Source: Oceanidesulfovibrio marinus (GTDB taxonomy: Bacteria > Desulfobacterota > Desulfovibrionia > Desulfovibrionales > Desulfovibrionaceae). Taken from it: a stretch of DNA of 64,000 bases. The stretch is taken from NCBI RefSeq assembly GCF_013085545.1, contig NZ_CP039543.1, forward strand, positions 372,001-436,000, in the 5' to 3' direction. A model generated the notes under the pieces. The model searched no databases and was not told the DNA's origin. It saw nothing but the letters and a program-made list of their open reading frames with translations. Positions 44,914-52,988 of the stretch are shown here, piece by piece. A program made the translations under genes and the position numbers. Each line of letters starts with the position of its first letter. Position 1 is the stretch's first letter.

Positions 44914-46284
44914 TCACTCGGCCGCGATATTGAACTTTTTCATCTGGTTCCAGACCGTGGTGCGGGAGATGCCCAGGGCCCGCGCCGCCTCGGACTGGTT
45001 GCCGTTGGCTGTCTGCAGGGCCTGGACCAGCCGCTGCTTCTTGATCTCGTCGATGTCGCCGGAGATTTGCTGCGGCTCCGGGCAGGCGTCGTTTGCCTTC
45101 TGCGTGATCTCGCCGGGCAGGTTGCCGGGCTCCAGCATGTCGCCGCGGCAGGCGATGAAGGCGTACTCGAAGGCGCTTTTCAGCTCCCGGACGTTGCCCG
45201 GCCAGGCGTAGTTCACCAGCAGGTCCATGGTCTCACGCGCAATGCCCTGAATGTTCTTTCCACTGCGCAGCTTGATGCGGCGGAAGAAGGACTCGGCCAG
45301 CAGGGGGATGTCGCCCTGGCGTTCGCGCAGGGCGGGCATGCGGATGGGGATGACATTGATGCGGTAGAAAAAGTCCCGTCGGAATGAGCCCGCCTCGATG
45401 AGCGCCTGCAGGTCGCGGTTGGTGGCGGAGATGATCCGCGCCTCCACCGGGATGGGCTTGTGGTCGCCCACGCGCTCGATGATCTTGTCCTCCAGCACGC
45501 GCAGCAGCTTGACCTGCGTGCTCAGGGGGATGTCGCCGATCTCGTCCAGAAAGATGTCGCCGTCGCCGGCCAGCTCGAAGCGGCCGGTGCGGCTGCGGTG
45601 CGCGCCGGTGTACGCGCCTTTGACGTGTCCAAAGAGCTCGCTCTCCAGCAGGGCCTCGTTCAGCGCGGCGCAGTTGACCTTCACGAAGGGCTTGTCCTTG
45701 CGCGGGCTGGCCTCGTGCACCGCGGCGGCGGCCAGCTCCTTGCCGGTGCCGCTCTCGCCGTAAATGATCACGGGCGCGTCCGACTGCGCCGCGTTGGCAA
45801 TCATGTCGTAGGCCTTGAGCATGGCTGGGGAGTTGCCGATGAGCCCGTGGTAGGAGTCCTCGGCCAGCAGCACCTTGCGATAGGACTCGATCTGCGTCTC
45901 CTTCTCCAGAAGGTCGCTCACGTCGGTCATGGTCTCCACCGCGCCGATGACCTCACCTTCACCATCCCGCAAGACCTTGGCGTTTTTGAGCACATGCACG
46001 GTGGAGCCGTCTTTGCGCGTCACGGCGCAGCGCTGCTGACGCAGCTCTCCCACCCGGAACATGGCGCACCAGTGGCAGCCCTTGTGGTCGCGGGCGTACT
46101 CGCAGGATGTGCACTTGAGCACGGTGCAGCGCTCGCCGATCAAATCCTGGTGGGAGTAGCCGGTGATGTCCTCGAAGGCGCGGTTGGTGGAGACGATCAG
46201 GCCATCGGGATCGACGATCATCACGCCGTCCTGGATCGTGTTCACCACGGTCTTCCAATACTCGTTGAGGTCGTATGGCTTCAT
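44914..46284 (-). CDS. Sigma-54 enhancer-binding regulator with Cys-rich PAS domain
   Basis: A 456-residue NtrC-family activator. Residues 10-130 are a PAS sensor with a five-Cys cluster (C53, C58, C61, C70, C73), a candidate Fe-S, zinc or thiol switch. The AAA+ domain (about 147-375) has GESGTGKE, GAYTGA (Tyr variant of the sigma-54-contacting loop) and Walker B FLDEIGD. The Fis-type helix-turn-helix is at 415-455 (SEAARALGISRTTVWNQMKK). It diverges from the sulfur-carrier/Hdr operon, whose promoter is sigma-54-like, so it most likely controls that operon in response to redox or sulfur species. Confidence 0.92.
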   Translation of the reverse strand: MKPYDLNEYWKTVVNTIQDGVMIVDPDGLIVSTNRAFEDITGYSHQDLIGERCTVLKCTSCEYARDHKGCHWCAMFRVGELRQQRCAVTRKDGSTVHVLKNAKVLRDGEGEVIGAVETMTDVSDLLEKETQIESYRKVLLAEDSYHGLIGNSPAMLKAYDMIANAAQSDAPVIIYGESGTGKELAAAAVHEASPRKDKPFVKVNCAALNEALLESELFGHVKGAYTGAHRSRTGRFELAGDGDIFLDEIGDIPLSTQVKLLRVLEDKIIERVGDHKPIPVEARIISATNRDLQALIEAGSFRRDFFYRINVIPIRMPALRERQGDIPLLAESFFRRIKLRSGKNIQGIARETMDLLVNYAWPGNVRELKSAFEYAFIACRGDMLEPGNLPGEITQKANDACPEPQQISGDIDEIKKQRLVQALQTANGNQSEAARALGISRTTVWNQMKKFNIAAE

Positions 46285-46291
46285 GGTTCAC

Positions 46292-46341
46292 CTGTTCAGC
46301 TTGTTAACGAAACAGCTGTTCAGAAACATAACAGTTGAACA
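46292..46341. promoter_or_regulatory. Putative upstream activator sites for the sigma-54 regulator
   Basis: CTGTTCAG occurs twice in direct orientation (46292-46299 and 46316-46323). An inverted copy-like element, AGTTGAACA, lies at 46333-46341, and the palindrome AACAGCTGTT spans 46311-46320. The cluster lies 120-170 bases upstream of the -24/-12 promoter, the usual distance for enhancer sites, and next to the regulator's own start, which would also allow autoregulation. Confidence 0.5.
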
Positions 46342-46459
46342 CCCTCTACGCAAGGGGCGTGGCGAATTCTCTGGTCCAGTCACCCCGCTTTTAAAAAAAT
46401 TTACAGTCAATACAAACAGTTGCTGAGTAATGTCGAAAATTCGCCACGGCCCGGCCGCG

Positions 46460-46476
46460 TTGGCACGCATGTCGCT
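46460..46476 (+). promoter_or_regulatory. Sigma-54 promoter of the tusA-hdr-dsrE operon
   Basis: TTGGCACG at 46460-46467, CATG, then TCGCT at 46472-46476, against the consensus YTGGCACGrNNNTTGCW. The GG (46462-46463) and GC (46474-46475) are exactly 10 bases apart as sigma-54 requires. Transcription would begin near 46487, about 40 bases before the first ATG at 46528. Confidence 0.8.
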
Positions 46477-46527
46477 ATTACCCAGGGCAACGATGCAAAC
46501 GATTGGGCACACATGGAGCGAAAGGGA

Positions 46528-46767
46528 ATGGTCCGTGTCGACATCCGAAACTCAATCACCTCTCTGTCCATACTTCAGGTGGAAGCGATCATGAACAGAT
46601 TGCCGCCGGGGGGGAGCATCGAGATCTTGTGCGACGATGAATCGTTCGTGGAGGATCTGAAACGAATCCGGAAGGACTGTTGTTTTGACCATATCAACTT
46701 CGAAGTCAAAGGGCCGTACACGGTAATCACCTTTGTTTTGAAACGAACCACACACAAGGAGATGTAG
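46528..46767 (+). CDS. TusA-fold protein lacking the CPxP cysteine
   Basis: A 79-residue protein of TusA length. The pattern V-D-I-R-N-S-x6-L-Q-V-E-A-I-M-N-R-L-P-P-G-G-S-I-E-I-L-C-D-D follows the TusA fold (helix, PG turn, strand, DD), but the CPxP active site is replaced by ITSLSI. Other cysteines are at the C-D-D strand and a CC pair near residue 50. ATG 46528 has GGAG 9 bases upstream and lies behind the sigma-54 promoter; an ATG at 46513 is also possible. It ends 2 bases before the true tusA. It may bind rather than carry sulfur. The homology is by pattern and should be checked by profile search. Confidence 0.65.
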   Translation: MVRVDIRNSITSLSILQVEAIMNRLPPGGSIEILCDDESFVEDLKRIRKDCCFDHINFEVKGPYTVITFVLKRTTHKEM

Positions 46768-46769
46768 CC

Positions 46770-47024
46770 ATGTCCGAGATCGATCTTTCCACAGTCGAAG
46801 TCAGCAGCACCGCAGATGCGCGTGGCAGCGCCTGCCCTGGCCCTCTTCTCGAAGCCAAGAAAGGCATCGGCAAGGTCAAGGTCGGCGAGATCATCGAGAT
46901 CTACTCCAACGATTCCGGCACCCGGACCGACATCCCGGCCTGGTCCAAGAAGGTGGGCCACGAGTATCTGGGTATGCTCTCCGTGGACGGTTACGACAAG
47001 CACTTCGTCCGCCGGAAGAAGTAA
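46770..47024 (+). CDS. tusA: TusA-family sulfur carrier
   Basis: An 84-residue protein with the catalytic CPGP motif (Cys 22) after DARGSA, then the GEIIEIYSND strand-turn and the R-T-D-I-P-A-W segment. The cysteine carries persulfide sulfur between a sulfurtransferase and an acceptor in the cytoplasm. It is second in the operon, ahead of Hdr-like genes, as seen in dissimilatory sulfur systems where TusA feeds Hdr-like or Dsr enzymes. Confidence 0.9.
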   Translation: MSEIDLSTVEVSSTADARGSACPGPLLEAKKGIGKVKVGEIIEIYSNDSGTRTDIPAWSKKVGHEYLGMLSVDGYDKHFVRRKK

Positions 47025-47035
47025 GCGAGGTAGCT

Positions 47036-47452
47036 ATGGGCCAGGCACGCGTGAACGAGCACGGAAAGATCCTGATTCTGGCGACCGAGAGCTGCGCCTA
47101 TCCGGGCGCGGACTCCGTGGGCCAGGCGCACGCCTCGTATCCGCCCAACACGTACATCCTCAAGGTGAAGGCCCCGGTTCTCTTTCCGGAGCAATTCTAC
47201 CTGGACTGTTTCAAGAAGGGGATCGGCGGAATCATCATCATGTCGTGCGGCGAAGAGTGCCCCTACGAGGGCGCATACAAGGCCATGGCGCAGCGGCTGG
47301 ACAATATCTACGCCCTCATGAAGGAGCAGGGGCTGGATATCCGCAGGCTCCGGCTCACCGCCATCTGCACGGTGTGCAACAGGGCCTTCCTCAACGAAGT
47401 GAATCAGATGAACCAGGTTATCGAGGAGCTGGACCGGCCTACTCAGGCATGA
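47036..47452 (+). CDS. MvhD-like hydrogenase/Hdr iron-sulfur subunit
   Basis: A 138-residue protein of the MvhD/FlpD superfamily: an early C-A-Y-P-G-A-D segment, DCF, the core IIIMSCGEECPYEGAYKAM, and a late C-x2-C (ICTVC). MvhD relatives carry a [2Fe-2S] cluster and pass electrons to HdrA from a hydrogenase or dehydrogenase. No hydrogenase or FloxAB-type dehydrogenase gene is here, so its partner may be HdrA itself or an enzyme elsewhere. GAGG lies 5 bases before the ATG. Confidence 0.82.
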   Translation: MGQARVNEHGKILILATESCAYPGADSVGQAHASYPPNTYILKVKAPVLFPEQFYLDCFKKGIGGIIIMSCGEECPYEGAYKAMAQRLDNIYALMKEQGLDIRRLRLTAICTVCNRAFLNEVNQMNQVIEELDRPTQA

Positions 47453-47521
47453 GCAGGCCGGCCCGGCCCCGGCACACGACAAGCCGCGCCGACCCCGGCG
47501 TGCTTTGTCAGGGAGCACTAC

Positions 47522-48886
47522 ATGGACTCCGCACACGAATACGAGTTTGACGCCATCGTGATCGGAGGCGGCATAGGCGGCCTTCAATCCGCGCTGGACC
47601 TGGCAGACCAGGGCTACCGCACGGCCGTCATAGAGAAGGACGCCTCCATCGGCGGCAAGATGATCAGGCTGTCCAAGGTCTTCCCGACCCTGGACTGCGC
47701 AAGCTGCATCACCACGCCCAAGATGGCCGCCGCGGCGCACCACGAGCAGATAACCCTGTTCACCTACTGCGACGTTAACGATATCGAGCGCAAGGACGGC
47801 GCCATCGAGGCATCGGTAACGCAGCGGCCGCGCTACGTGGACATCGACAAGTGCATCGGCTGCCGCAAATGCGAGTACGAATGCCCGGTCTCGGTGCCGG
47901 ACGTGGAGCAGGGCGGGTTCTCCGGCCGCAAGGCCATCCGCATCCCGTTCTCCAACGCCATTCCGCAAAAGGCCGTGCTGGACGTGACCAACTGCATGCT
48001 CTGCGGCAAGTGCGCCAGCATCTGCCCCACCGGCGCCATCGTCTACAACCAGCAGCCCGAGAGCTACCGGATCACGGCCAAGACCGCGGTCCTGGCCACC
48101 GGGTTCGAGCTGACATCCATCAACGACAAGCGCCAGTACGGCATGGGCGAAATCCCCAACGTCATCGACTCCATGCAGATGGAGCGGCTGCTGGCGCCCC
48201 ACGGGCCCTATGGCCGGGTGCTGCGGCCCTCCGACGGCATGATCCCGGACTCCATTGCCTACGTGCAGTGCGCCGGGTCCCGCGATGCGAGCATGGGCGT
48301 TTCCTACTGCTCGCGGGTCTGCTGCATGTACGCCATCAAGCAGGCCATGCTGCTCTCGGGCTCGCTGCCGCTGGCGGACATCACCATCTACTACATGGAC
48401 ATCCGGGCTTTCGGGAAGAACTACGAGCAGTTCTACCAGAACGCCAAGGCCATGGGCATCGAGTTCGTCAAGGCCAAGGTCGCCTCGCTGGATACGGGCG
48501 AGGACGGCGCCGTGGCGGTTCACTACGAGGATCAGCAAGGCGAGGGCGTTACGACCCGCGAGCACGACATGGTCGTCCTCTCCGCCGGCATGTTGCCCGG
48601 CTGGTCGCCGCAGGGCCAGTGCCCCGTGTCCATCGGCGGGGACGGCTTCATCAAGACCATCCAGCCCAAGACCGGCCCGTCCCTCACCGATCTGGAAGGC
48701 GTGTTCGTAGCCGGCACGGCGGCAGGACCCAAGGACATCGTGGACACCATCACCGAGGCGGGTGGCGCGGCCATGGAAGCCGCAAAGTATCTGACCGCTC
48801 TGCATGAAGACGCCACAGAAGGCCAGTTGGCAAGTTCCCCGCAAGGTTTGGGGGACGAGAGAATCAAGGAGGCCGTCCATGAGTGA
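47522..48886 (+). CDS. HdrA-like FAD/iron-sulfur protein 1 (short form)
   Basis: A 454-residue flavoprotein of the HdrA/QmoA type. The FAD motif IGGGIGG is at 14-20, with the HdrA signature C59-x2-C62 ahead of TTPKM. Two [4Fe-4S] sites follow (C111-C114-C117-C121 and C158-C161-C164-C168), and a VQCAGSRD with YCSRVCCMYAIKQA element is near 255-283. It lacks the extra N-terminal domain of full HdrA. It is cytoplasmic and expected to move or bifurcate electrons. GGGAG lies 6 bases before the ATG; its last 8 bases overlap the second HdrA gene. Confidence 0.9.
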   Translation: MDSAHEYEFDAIVIGGGIGGLQSALDLADQGYRTAVIEKDASIGGKMIRLSKVFPTLDCASCITTPKMAAAAHHEQITLFTYCDVNDIERKDGAIEASVTQRPRYVDIDKCIGCRKCEYECPVSVPDVEQGGFSGRKAIRIPFSNAIPQKAVLDVTNCMLCGKCASICPTGAIVYNQQPESYRITAKTAVLATGFELTSINDKRQYGMGEIPNVIDSMQMERLLAPHGPYGRVLRPSDGMIPDSIAYVQCAGSRDASMGVSYCSRVCCMYAIKQAMLLSGSLPLADITIYYMDIRAFGKNYEQFYQNAKAMGIEFVKAKVASLDTGEDGAVAVHYEDQQGEGVTTREHDMVVLSAGMLPGWSPQGQCPVSIGGDGFIKTIQPKTGPSLTDLEGVFVAGTAAGPKDIVDTITEAGGAAMEAAKYLTALHEDATEGQLASSPQGLGDERIKEAVHE

Positions 48887-50846
48887 CGCAAAGCAAAACA
48901 GCCCCGAAAACGCACCGGCCCCCGAGTCTTTGGAGAACAAGGAGTCGCAGGACCAGGCCAAGGTGGGCGTCTATATCTGCTACTGCGGCGGCAACATCTC
49001 CGACCACGTGGATGTGGAGAAAGTGCGCAGCCGTATGGAGAACGTTCCCGGCGTGGCCGTGGCCAGAACGAACATGTTCATGTGCTCGGACCCCGGCCAG
49101 GAGCTGATCATGGACGACCTCCGGAGCGGGGCCGTCAACCGGGTGGTGGTCGCGTCCTGCGCGCCCAGCCTGCATGAGACCACGTTCCGCTCGGCCATCG
49201 CCCGGGCCGGGGGCAACCCCTACCAGTACGAGCACGCCAACATCCGCGAGCAGGTCAGCTGGGTGCACCACGGCGATGCCGCCACGGACAAGGCCACGCG
49301 CCTGGTTTGTGCGGCCACGGGCAAGGCCCGGCTGATGCAACCCCTGGAGCCACTGCGCGTGGACGCACTGCGTCGCGGCCTGGTCATTGGCGGCGGTGTG
49401 GCCGGCATGCGCTCTGCCCTGGACATGGCCGATCGCGGCATCGAGACTGTGCTTATCGAGAAGTCTCCATACCTGGGCGGCGGCGTCTCCCGGTTAGGAA
49501 AACTGGCCCCCTACGGCGAGGACGCCGAGACCGTGGTCAGGGACCTGGCCGCCAGGACCCTGAGCCACCCGCGCATCACCGTGTACTGCGGCGCGAGCCT
49601 GAGTTCCTACGGCGGCTACGTGGGCAAGTTCTCCATAGAGCTCTCCACAACAGCAGCCGAAGACGAGGCCCCGAGCCCCGGGCAGTACGTTCCGGGCAAG
49701 GGCGTTGGCGGGCCGATGCTGCCGCAGAACATCGCGCTGGAAACCGGCGTGGTGGTCCTGGCTACCGGCTTCTCCTCGTACACACCCCATACCGGCGAGT
49801 ACGGCTTTGGCGAGAACCAGGAGGTCATAACCCTGCCGGACCTGCTCCAGAAGCTGTCGGAAATGAAGGACGAGAAGGGCGGCCAGCTGCATCTGGACGG
49901 CCGGCGCATCCGCAGCCTGGCTATCATCCACTGCGTGGGCAGCCGGCAGATTCCCGGAGTCCACGAGGAAGACGAGAACGGGCACCTGAACGAGTACTGC
50001 TCGCGGGTCTGCTGCTCGGCCTCCATCAACGCGGCCAACACCATCCGCGAGTCCTTCCCGGACACCTCCGTGTACGAGCTGTACCGCGACATCCGCACCT
50101 ACGGCCGCGGGCAGGAGGAGATGTACGCCCAGGCCTCGGCCAACCGGGTGGTCTTCATGCGCTTCAACGTGGAGGAGCCGCCTGTGGTGCGCCGCATCGC
50201 CGGCGAGTATCCCCTGGAGATCGAGGTGAAGGACGAGCTGACCTTTGGCGAGGAACTGCAGGTCCCGGTGGATCTGGTGGTCCTGGCCACAGGCATGGAG
50301 CCCGCGCCCATCCACGACCTGGTGGACATGCTCAAGCTGCCCGTGGGCGCGGACCGCTTCCTGCTGGAGGTGCATCCCAAGTTGCGGCCGGTGGAGCTGC
50401 CCATGGCCGGCGTGTTTCTGGCCGGCACCTGCCAGGCGCCCATGGACGTGGGCGAGGTCAGCAACGCCGCGTCGTCTGCGGCGGTCAAGGCCGTCTCGCT
50501 CCTGGGCAAGGGCTTTGTGGAGCTCGATCCATTCGTGGCCGAGGTGGACCTGCAGAAGTGCACAGGCGCGGGCGCCTGCGTGGACGCCTGCCTCAACGAC
50601 GGCGCGCTCAAGCTGGTCGAGATGGAGGTTGGCGGCGAGACCGTGACCCGCGCGGAGGTGACGCCCGCCCTGTGCCTCGGCTGCGGCGCATGCGTGGCGG
50701 TCTGTCCGGAAAACGCAATCAACGTCAACGGTTGGACTCTGCGTCAGTACGAATCGATGGTGGACATGATCATCTCCGACGTCGCCTTTGAGGACTCTGG
50801 GGAGGCCAAGGAAGAACCCGCCGTCGAAGAAGAGACAGCCGCCTGA
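48879..50846 (+). CDS. HdrA-like FAD/iron-sulfur protein 2 (long form)
   Basis: A 655-residue HdrA homologue. The N-terminal domain (VGVYICYCGGNISDHVD, CS-DPGQ, SCAPSLHE) is that of full HdrA. The FAD site VIGGGVAGM is at 169-177, followed by HCVGSRQ with YCSRVCCSASINAA. Two C-terminal ferredoxin clusters are CTGAGACVDAC and CLGCGACVAVCPENAI. The first of these has Ala where the second Cys spacing is usually Cys-x-x-Cys-x-x-Cys, so one cluster may be altered. The ATG at 48879 has AAGGAGG 6 bases upstream. With the short HdrA it could form a heterodimer. Confidence 0.9.
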   Translation: MSDAKQNSPENAPAPESLENKESQDQAKVGVYICYCGGNISDHVDVEKVRSRMENVPGVAVARTNMFMCSDPGQELIMDDLRSGAVNRVVVASCAPSLHETTFRSAIARAGGNPYQYEHANIREQVSWVHHGDAATDKATRLVCAATGKARLMQPLEPLRVDALRRGLVIGGGVAGMRSALDMADRGIETVLIEKSPYLGGGVSRLGKLAPYGEDAETVVRDLAARTLSHPRITVYCGASLSSYGGYVGKFSIELSTTAAEDEAPSPGQYVPGKGVGGPMLPQNIALETGVVVLATGFSSYTPHTGEYGFGENQEVITLPDLLQKLSEMKDEKGGQLHLDGRRIRSLAIIHCVGSRQIPGVHEEDENGHLNEYCSRVCCSASINAANTIRESFPDTSVYELYRDIRTYGRGQEEMYAQASANRVVFMRFNVEEPPVVRRIAGEYPLEIEVKDELTFGEELQVPVDLVVLATGMEPAPIHDLVDMLKLPVGADRFLLEVHPKLRPVELPMAGVFLAGTCQAPMDVGEVSNAASSAAVKAVSLLGKGFVELDPFVAEVDLQKCTGAGACVDACLNDGALKLVEMEVGGETVTRAEVTPALCLGCGACVAVCPENAINVNGWTLRQYESMVDMIISDVAFEDSGEAKEEPAVEEETAA

Positions 50847-50878
50847 TCCATAAGGTCAGATTTATAAGGAAGGACCCC

Positions 50879-51190
50879 ATGGCACACGAACAGACACAAG
50901 GCGTTTTGGACAAGGAAGCGATGAAGGCGTTGCGCGGCGAGCGCAAACAGTGGGTGGAGGCCGCCTCCGCAAAGTCCCGCGAAAGCAGGAAGGCGATCAA
51001 GGCCGTGAAGGAGTTTCTGGCCAAGGACAGCGCTACGGTGCCGGAGATTGCCGAGGCCGCCGGCCTGCCCACGGACAAGACGCTCTGGATCATCGCCACA
51101 ATGCGCAAGTTCGGCCAGGTGGCCGAGGCCGACAAGGACGGCAGCTACTACCGCTACGCCCTGACCGGCACGGATGCGGGCGACGAGTAA
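50879..51190 (+). CDS. Small winged-helix-like protein in the Hdr operon
   Basis: A 103-residue protein with a basic helical N-terminal half and a winged-helix-like segment (TVPEIAEAAGLPTDKTLWIIATMRKFG) followed by a beta wing (GSYYRYALTG). It has no cysteines. Small helix-turn-helix proteins of this kind occur inside Hdr-like gene sets, where they may be structural or regulatory. AAGGAAGG precedes the ATG. Function unknown. Confidence 0.7.
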   Translation: MAHEQTQGVLDKEAMKALRGERKQWVEAASAKSRESRKAIKAVKEFLAKDSATVPEIAEAAGLPTDKTLWIIATMRKFGQVAEADKDGSYYRYALTGTDAGDE

Positions 51191-51239
51191 TGCGGACGAT
51201 TCCAAACCGCCGTACGCCTTTACGTTAAGGAGAATCAAG

Positions 51240-51542
51240 ATGGCCACGGTCAATTCCGAGTTCATCAAAGAGCTGGAACAATCCGGCACAGATACCGGAG
51301 CCGAGTGTTTTAACTGCGGCACGTGCGCGGCGATATGCCCCCTGGTCTCGGACCATTTTCCCAGGAAGATGATCCGCTACATCCAGATAGGGGCCGAGGA
51401 TCTGATCCTGAAGCACGCGCAGGAGCTGTGGCGCTGCCTGCATTGCGGGCTCTGCACGCAGACGTGCCCCCGGGGCGCCAACCCGGGCGAAGTACTCATG
51501 ACCCTGAAACGGCGCGTCGTGGCCGAGTGGAGGAGGTCCTGA
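51240..51542 (+). CDS. HdrC-like [4Fe-4S] ferredoxin subunit
   Basis: A 100-residue protein with two [4Fe-4S] motifs in HdrC arrangement: C-x2-C-x2-C-x3-C-P (CFNCGTCAAICP) and C-x2-C-x2-C-x3-C-P (CLHCGLCTQTCP), separated by a helical linker. It carries electrons between HdrA and HdrB. AAGGAG lies before the ATG at 51240. Its stop overlaps the HdrB start (TGATG), implying stoichiometric synthesis. Confidence 0.9.
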   Translation: MATVNSEFIKELEQSGTDTGAECFNCGTCAAICPLVSDHFPRKMIRYIQIGAEDLILKHAQELWRCLHCGLCTQTCPRGANPGEVLMTLKRRVVAEWRRS

Positions 51543-52468
51543 TGTACAATCCAAGGGACATCATAGAGGTTCTGGCCGACAACGTGCGCAAGACCATGAG
51601 CCCGTTCGGCGTGCCCAAGGGCATGGTCAACACGTGGTGGAAGGACCAGAAGCTGGACAGGGACGGCGACGCCCTGCTGATGACCGGTCTGATGTACCAG
51701 TTCGTGCCGTACATCGAGACGGCCACCAAGCAGCTGGAACGGTTCGAGGACACCAGGTGGATGTCGTATCTGGGATACGCGCGCTTCGTGCCCAAGCTCA
51801 TCTCCGGCGCCGGCCTGGCCATGCTCACCCCGGCGGCCGGCAAGCAGAAGGCCGGCCAGTACCTCAAGGATATCGTCAAGGTGCTGCGCAAGTCCGGGCA
51901 GAGCTTTGGCTACCGGCCCGAGCTGGACGAGTACAGCGGCATCCTGCTGTACGACCTGGGCGACCAGGAGAGCTTTGTCCGCCATGCCGAGCGCGTGGCC
52001 GAAAAGCTGCTCAAGGCCGGCGTGCACAAGATCATCACCATCGACCCGCACACGACCTATGCGCTCAAGGTGCTGTACCCAAAGTATGTGGGCGCGTCCT
52101 TCGAGGTGCACACGTACTTCGAGAACCTCACCCTGCACGGCGAGAACGGCGGCAAGAAGCTGACCCTGCACGATCCCTGCTTCTACGGCCGCTATCTGGA
52201 ACTCTCGGACAAGCCGCGCAAGGCGCTGCAGGATCTGGGCTACGAGTGCGTGGATGTGCGCGAGTGCGGCACCTACACGAGCTGCTGCGGCGGGCCGGCC
52301 GAGTCCATCTCGCCCAAGCTGTCCTCCCAGATCGGCTCGCGGCGGCTGGAGTCCCTGGACTCCACAGGCGAGCAGGTCGTGGCCATGTGCCCGATCTGTC
52401 TGAATAATCTTGAGAAATCCGGCGCAAACATCGTGGATCTTTCCACGGTGCTGGCCAACAGCGTGTAA
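51542..52468 (+). CDS. HdrB-like CCG-domain catalytic subunit (single CCG)
   Basis: A 308-residue protein. Only the C-terminal half carries the cysteine-rich CCG motif (HDPCFYGRYL ... TSCCGGPAE ... CPICLNNL), which binds a noncubane [4Fe-4S] cluster that splits disulfides. The N-terminal half has no cysteines, unlike canonical HdrB with two CCG units, so it is closer in cluster content to DsrK or HdrD-type subunits. It is the likely place where sulfur-sulfur chemistry occurs. GGAGG precedes the ATG. Confidence 0.88.
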   Translation: MYNPRDIIEVLADNVRKTMSPFGVPKGMVNTWWKDQKLDRDGDALLMTGLMYQFVPYIETATKQLERFEDTRWMSYLGYARFVPKLISGAGLAMLTPAAGKQKAGQYLKDIVKVLRKSGQSFGYRPELDEYSGILLYDLGDQESFVRHAERVAEKLLKAGVHKIITIDPHTTYALKVLYPKYVGASFEVHTYFENLTLHGENGGKKLTLHDPCFYGRYLELSDKPRKALQDLGYECVDVRECGTYTSCCGGPAESISPKLSSQIGSRRLESLDSTGEQVVAMCPICLNNLEKSGANIVDLSTVLANSV

Positions 52469-52501
52469 CCGAATAATCAACCCGCAAGGAAGGGAAGAGC
52501 C

Positions 52502-52876
52502 ATGTCCGAGAAACAGGAAAAGATTCTGTATATCGCCACCCACGCCAACGACGACCCCGAGAAGGCCCACCTGCCGTTCGTGCTGGGCAACGCAGCCCTG
52601 GCCATGGATATCCAGGCCACTGTGGTGCTGCAGTCCAACGGCGTGTACCTGGGTAAGAAGGGCTTTGTGGACAACATGGTGGCCGGCGGCGGGTTCCCGC
52701 CCATCAAGAAGCTGATGGAAGACTTCCGCAGCCTGGGCGGCGAGATCAAGGTCTGCAAGCCGTGCATCGCCGAGCGCAACATCGACGAGAGCGAACTCAT
52801 CGAGGGTGCGGAGACCACGGCCGGCGGCGCAGTCAACGTGGCGGCCATCGAGGCCGACGCCGTGTTCGTATTTTAG
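52502..52876 (+). CDS. DsrE-family sulfur carrier
   Basis: A 124-residue DsrE/DsrF-fold protein. It opens KILYIATHANDDPEKA and has VVLQSNGVYLGKKG and the Cys pair C85-x2-C88 (VCKPCIAER) at the position of the DsrE active-site cysteine. It accepts sulfur from, or passes it to, TusA in the cytoplasm. The strong AAGGAAGGGAAGAG leader precedes the ATG. An 11-bp hairpin separates it from the dsrE2-like gene. Confidence 0.88.
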   Translation: MSEKQEKILYIATHANDDPEKAHLPFVLGNAALAMDIQATVVLQSNGVYLGKKGFVDNMVAGGGFPPIKKLMEDFRSLGGEIKVCKPCIAERNIDESELIEGAETTAGGAVNVAAIEADAVFVF

Positions 52877-52926
52877 CCGGCTGTTGAGAATCTCCGGCTG
52901 GCTGCGTTGCAGTCCGAGCCCCAGAA

Positions 52927-52952
52927 GCGGAGAGAGGATTGCCTCTCTCCGC
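52927..52952. other. Perfect 11-bp hairpin between dsrE and dsrE2
   Basis: GCGGAGAGAGG and CCTCTCTCCGC enclose a 4-base ATTG loop, 50 bases after the dsrE stop and 36 bases before the next ATG. No T run follows on plus (ATTGATTATT), so it is a weak terminator at best and may act as an attenuator or RNA-processing and stability element inside the operon. Confidence 0.6.
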
Positions 52953-52988
52953 ATTGATTATTGAAGCATTTTACAAGGATGGCGTATT

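Noticed and set aside
46991-48961. Minus-strand open frame of 656 codons opposite hdrA-short
   Set aside because: Shadow frame with no domain; the plus-strand HdrA is certain.
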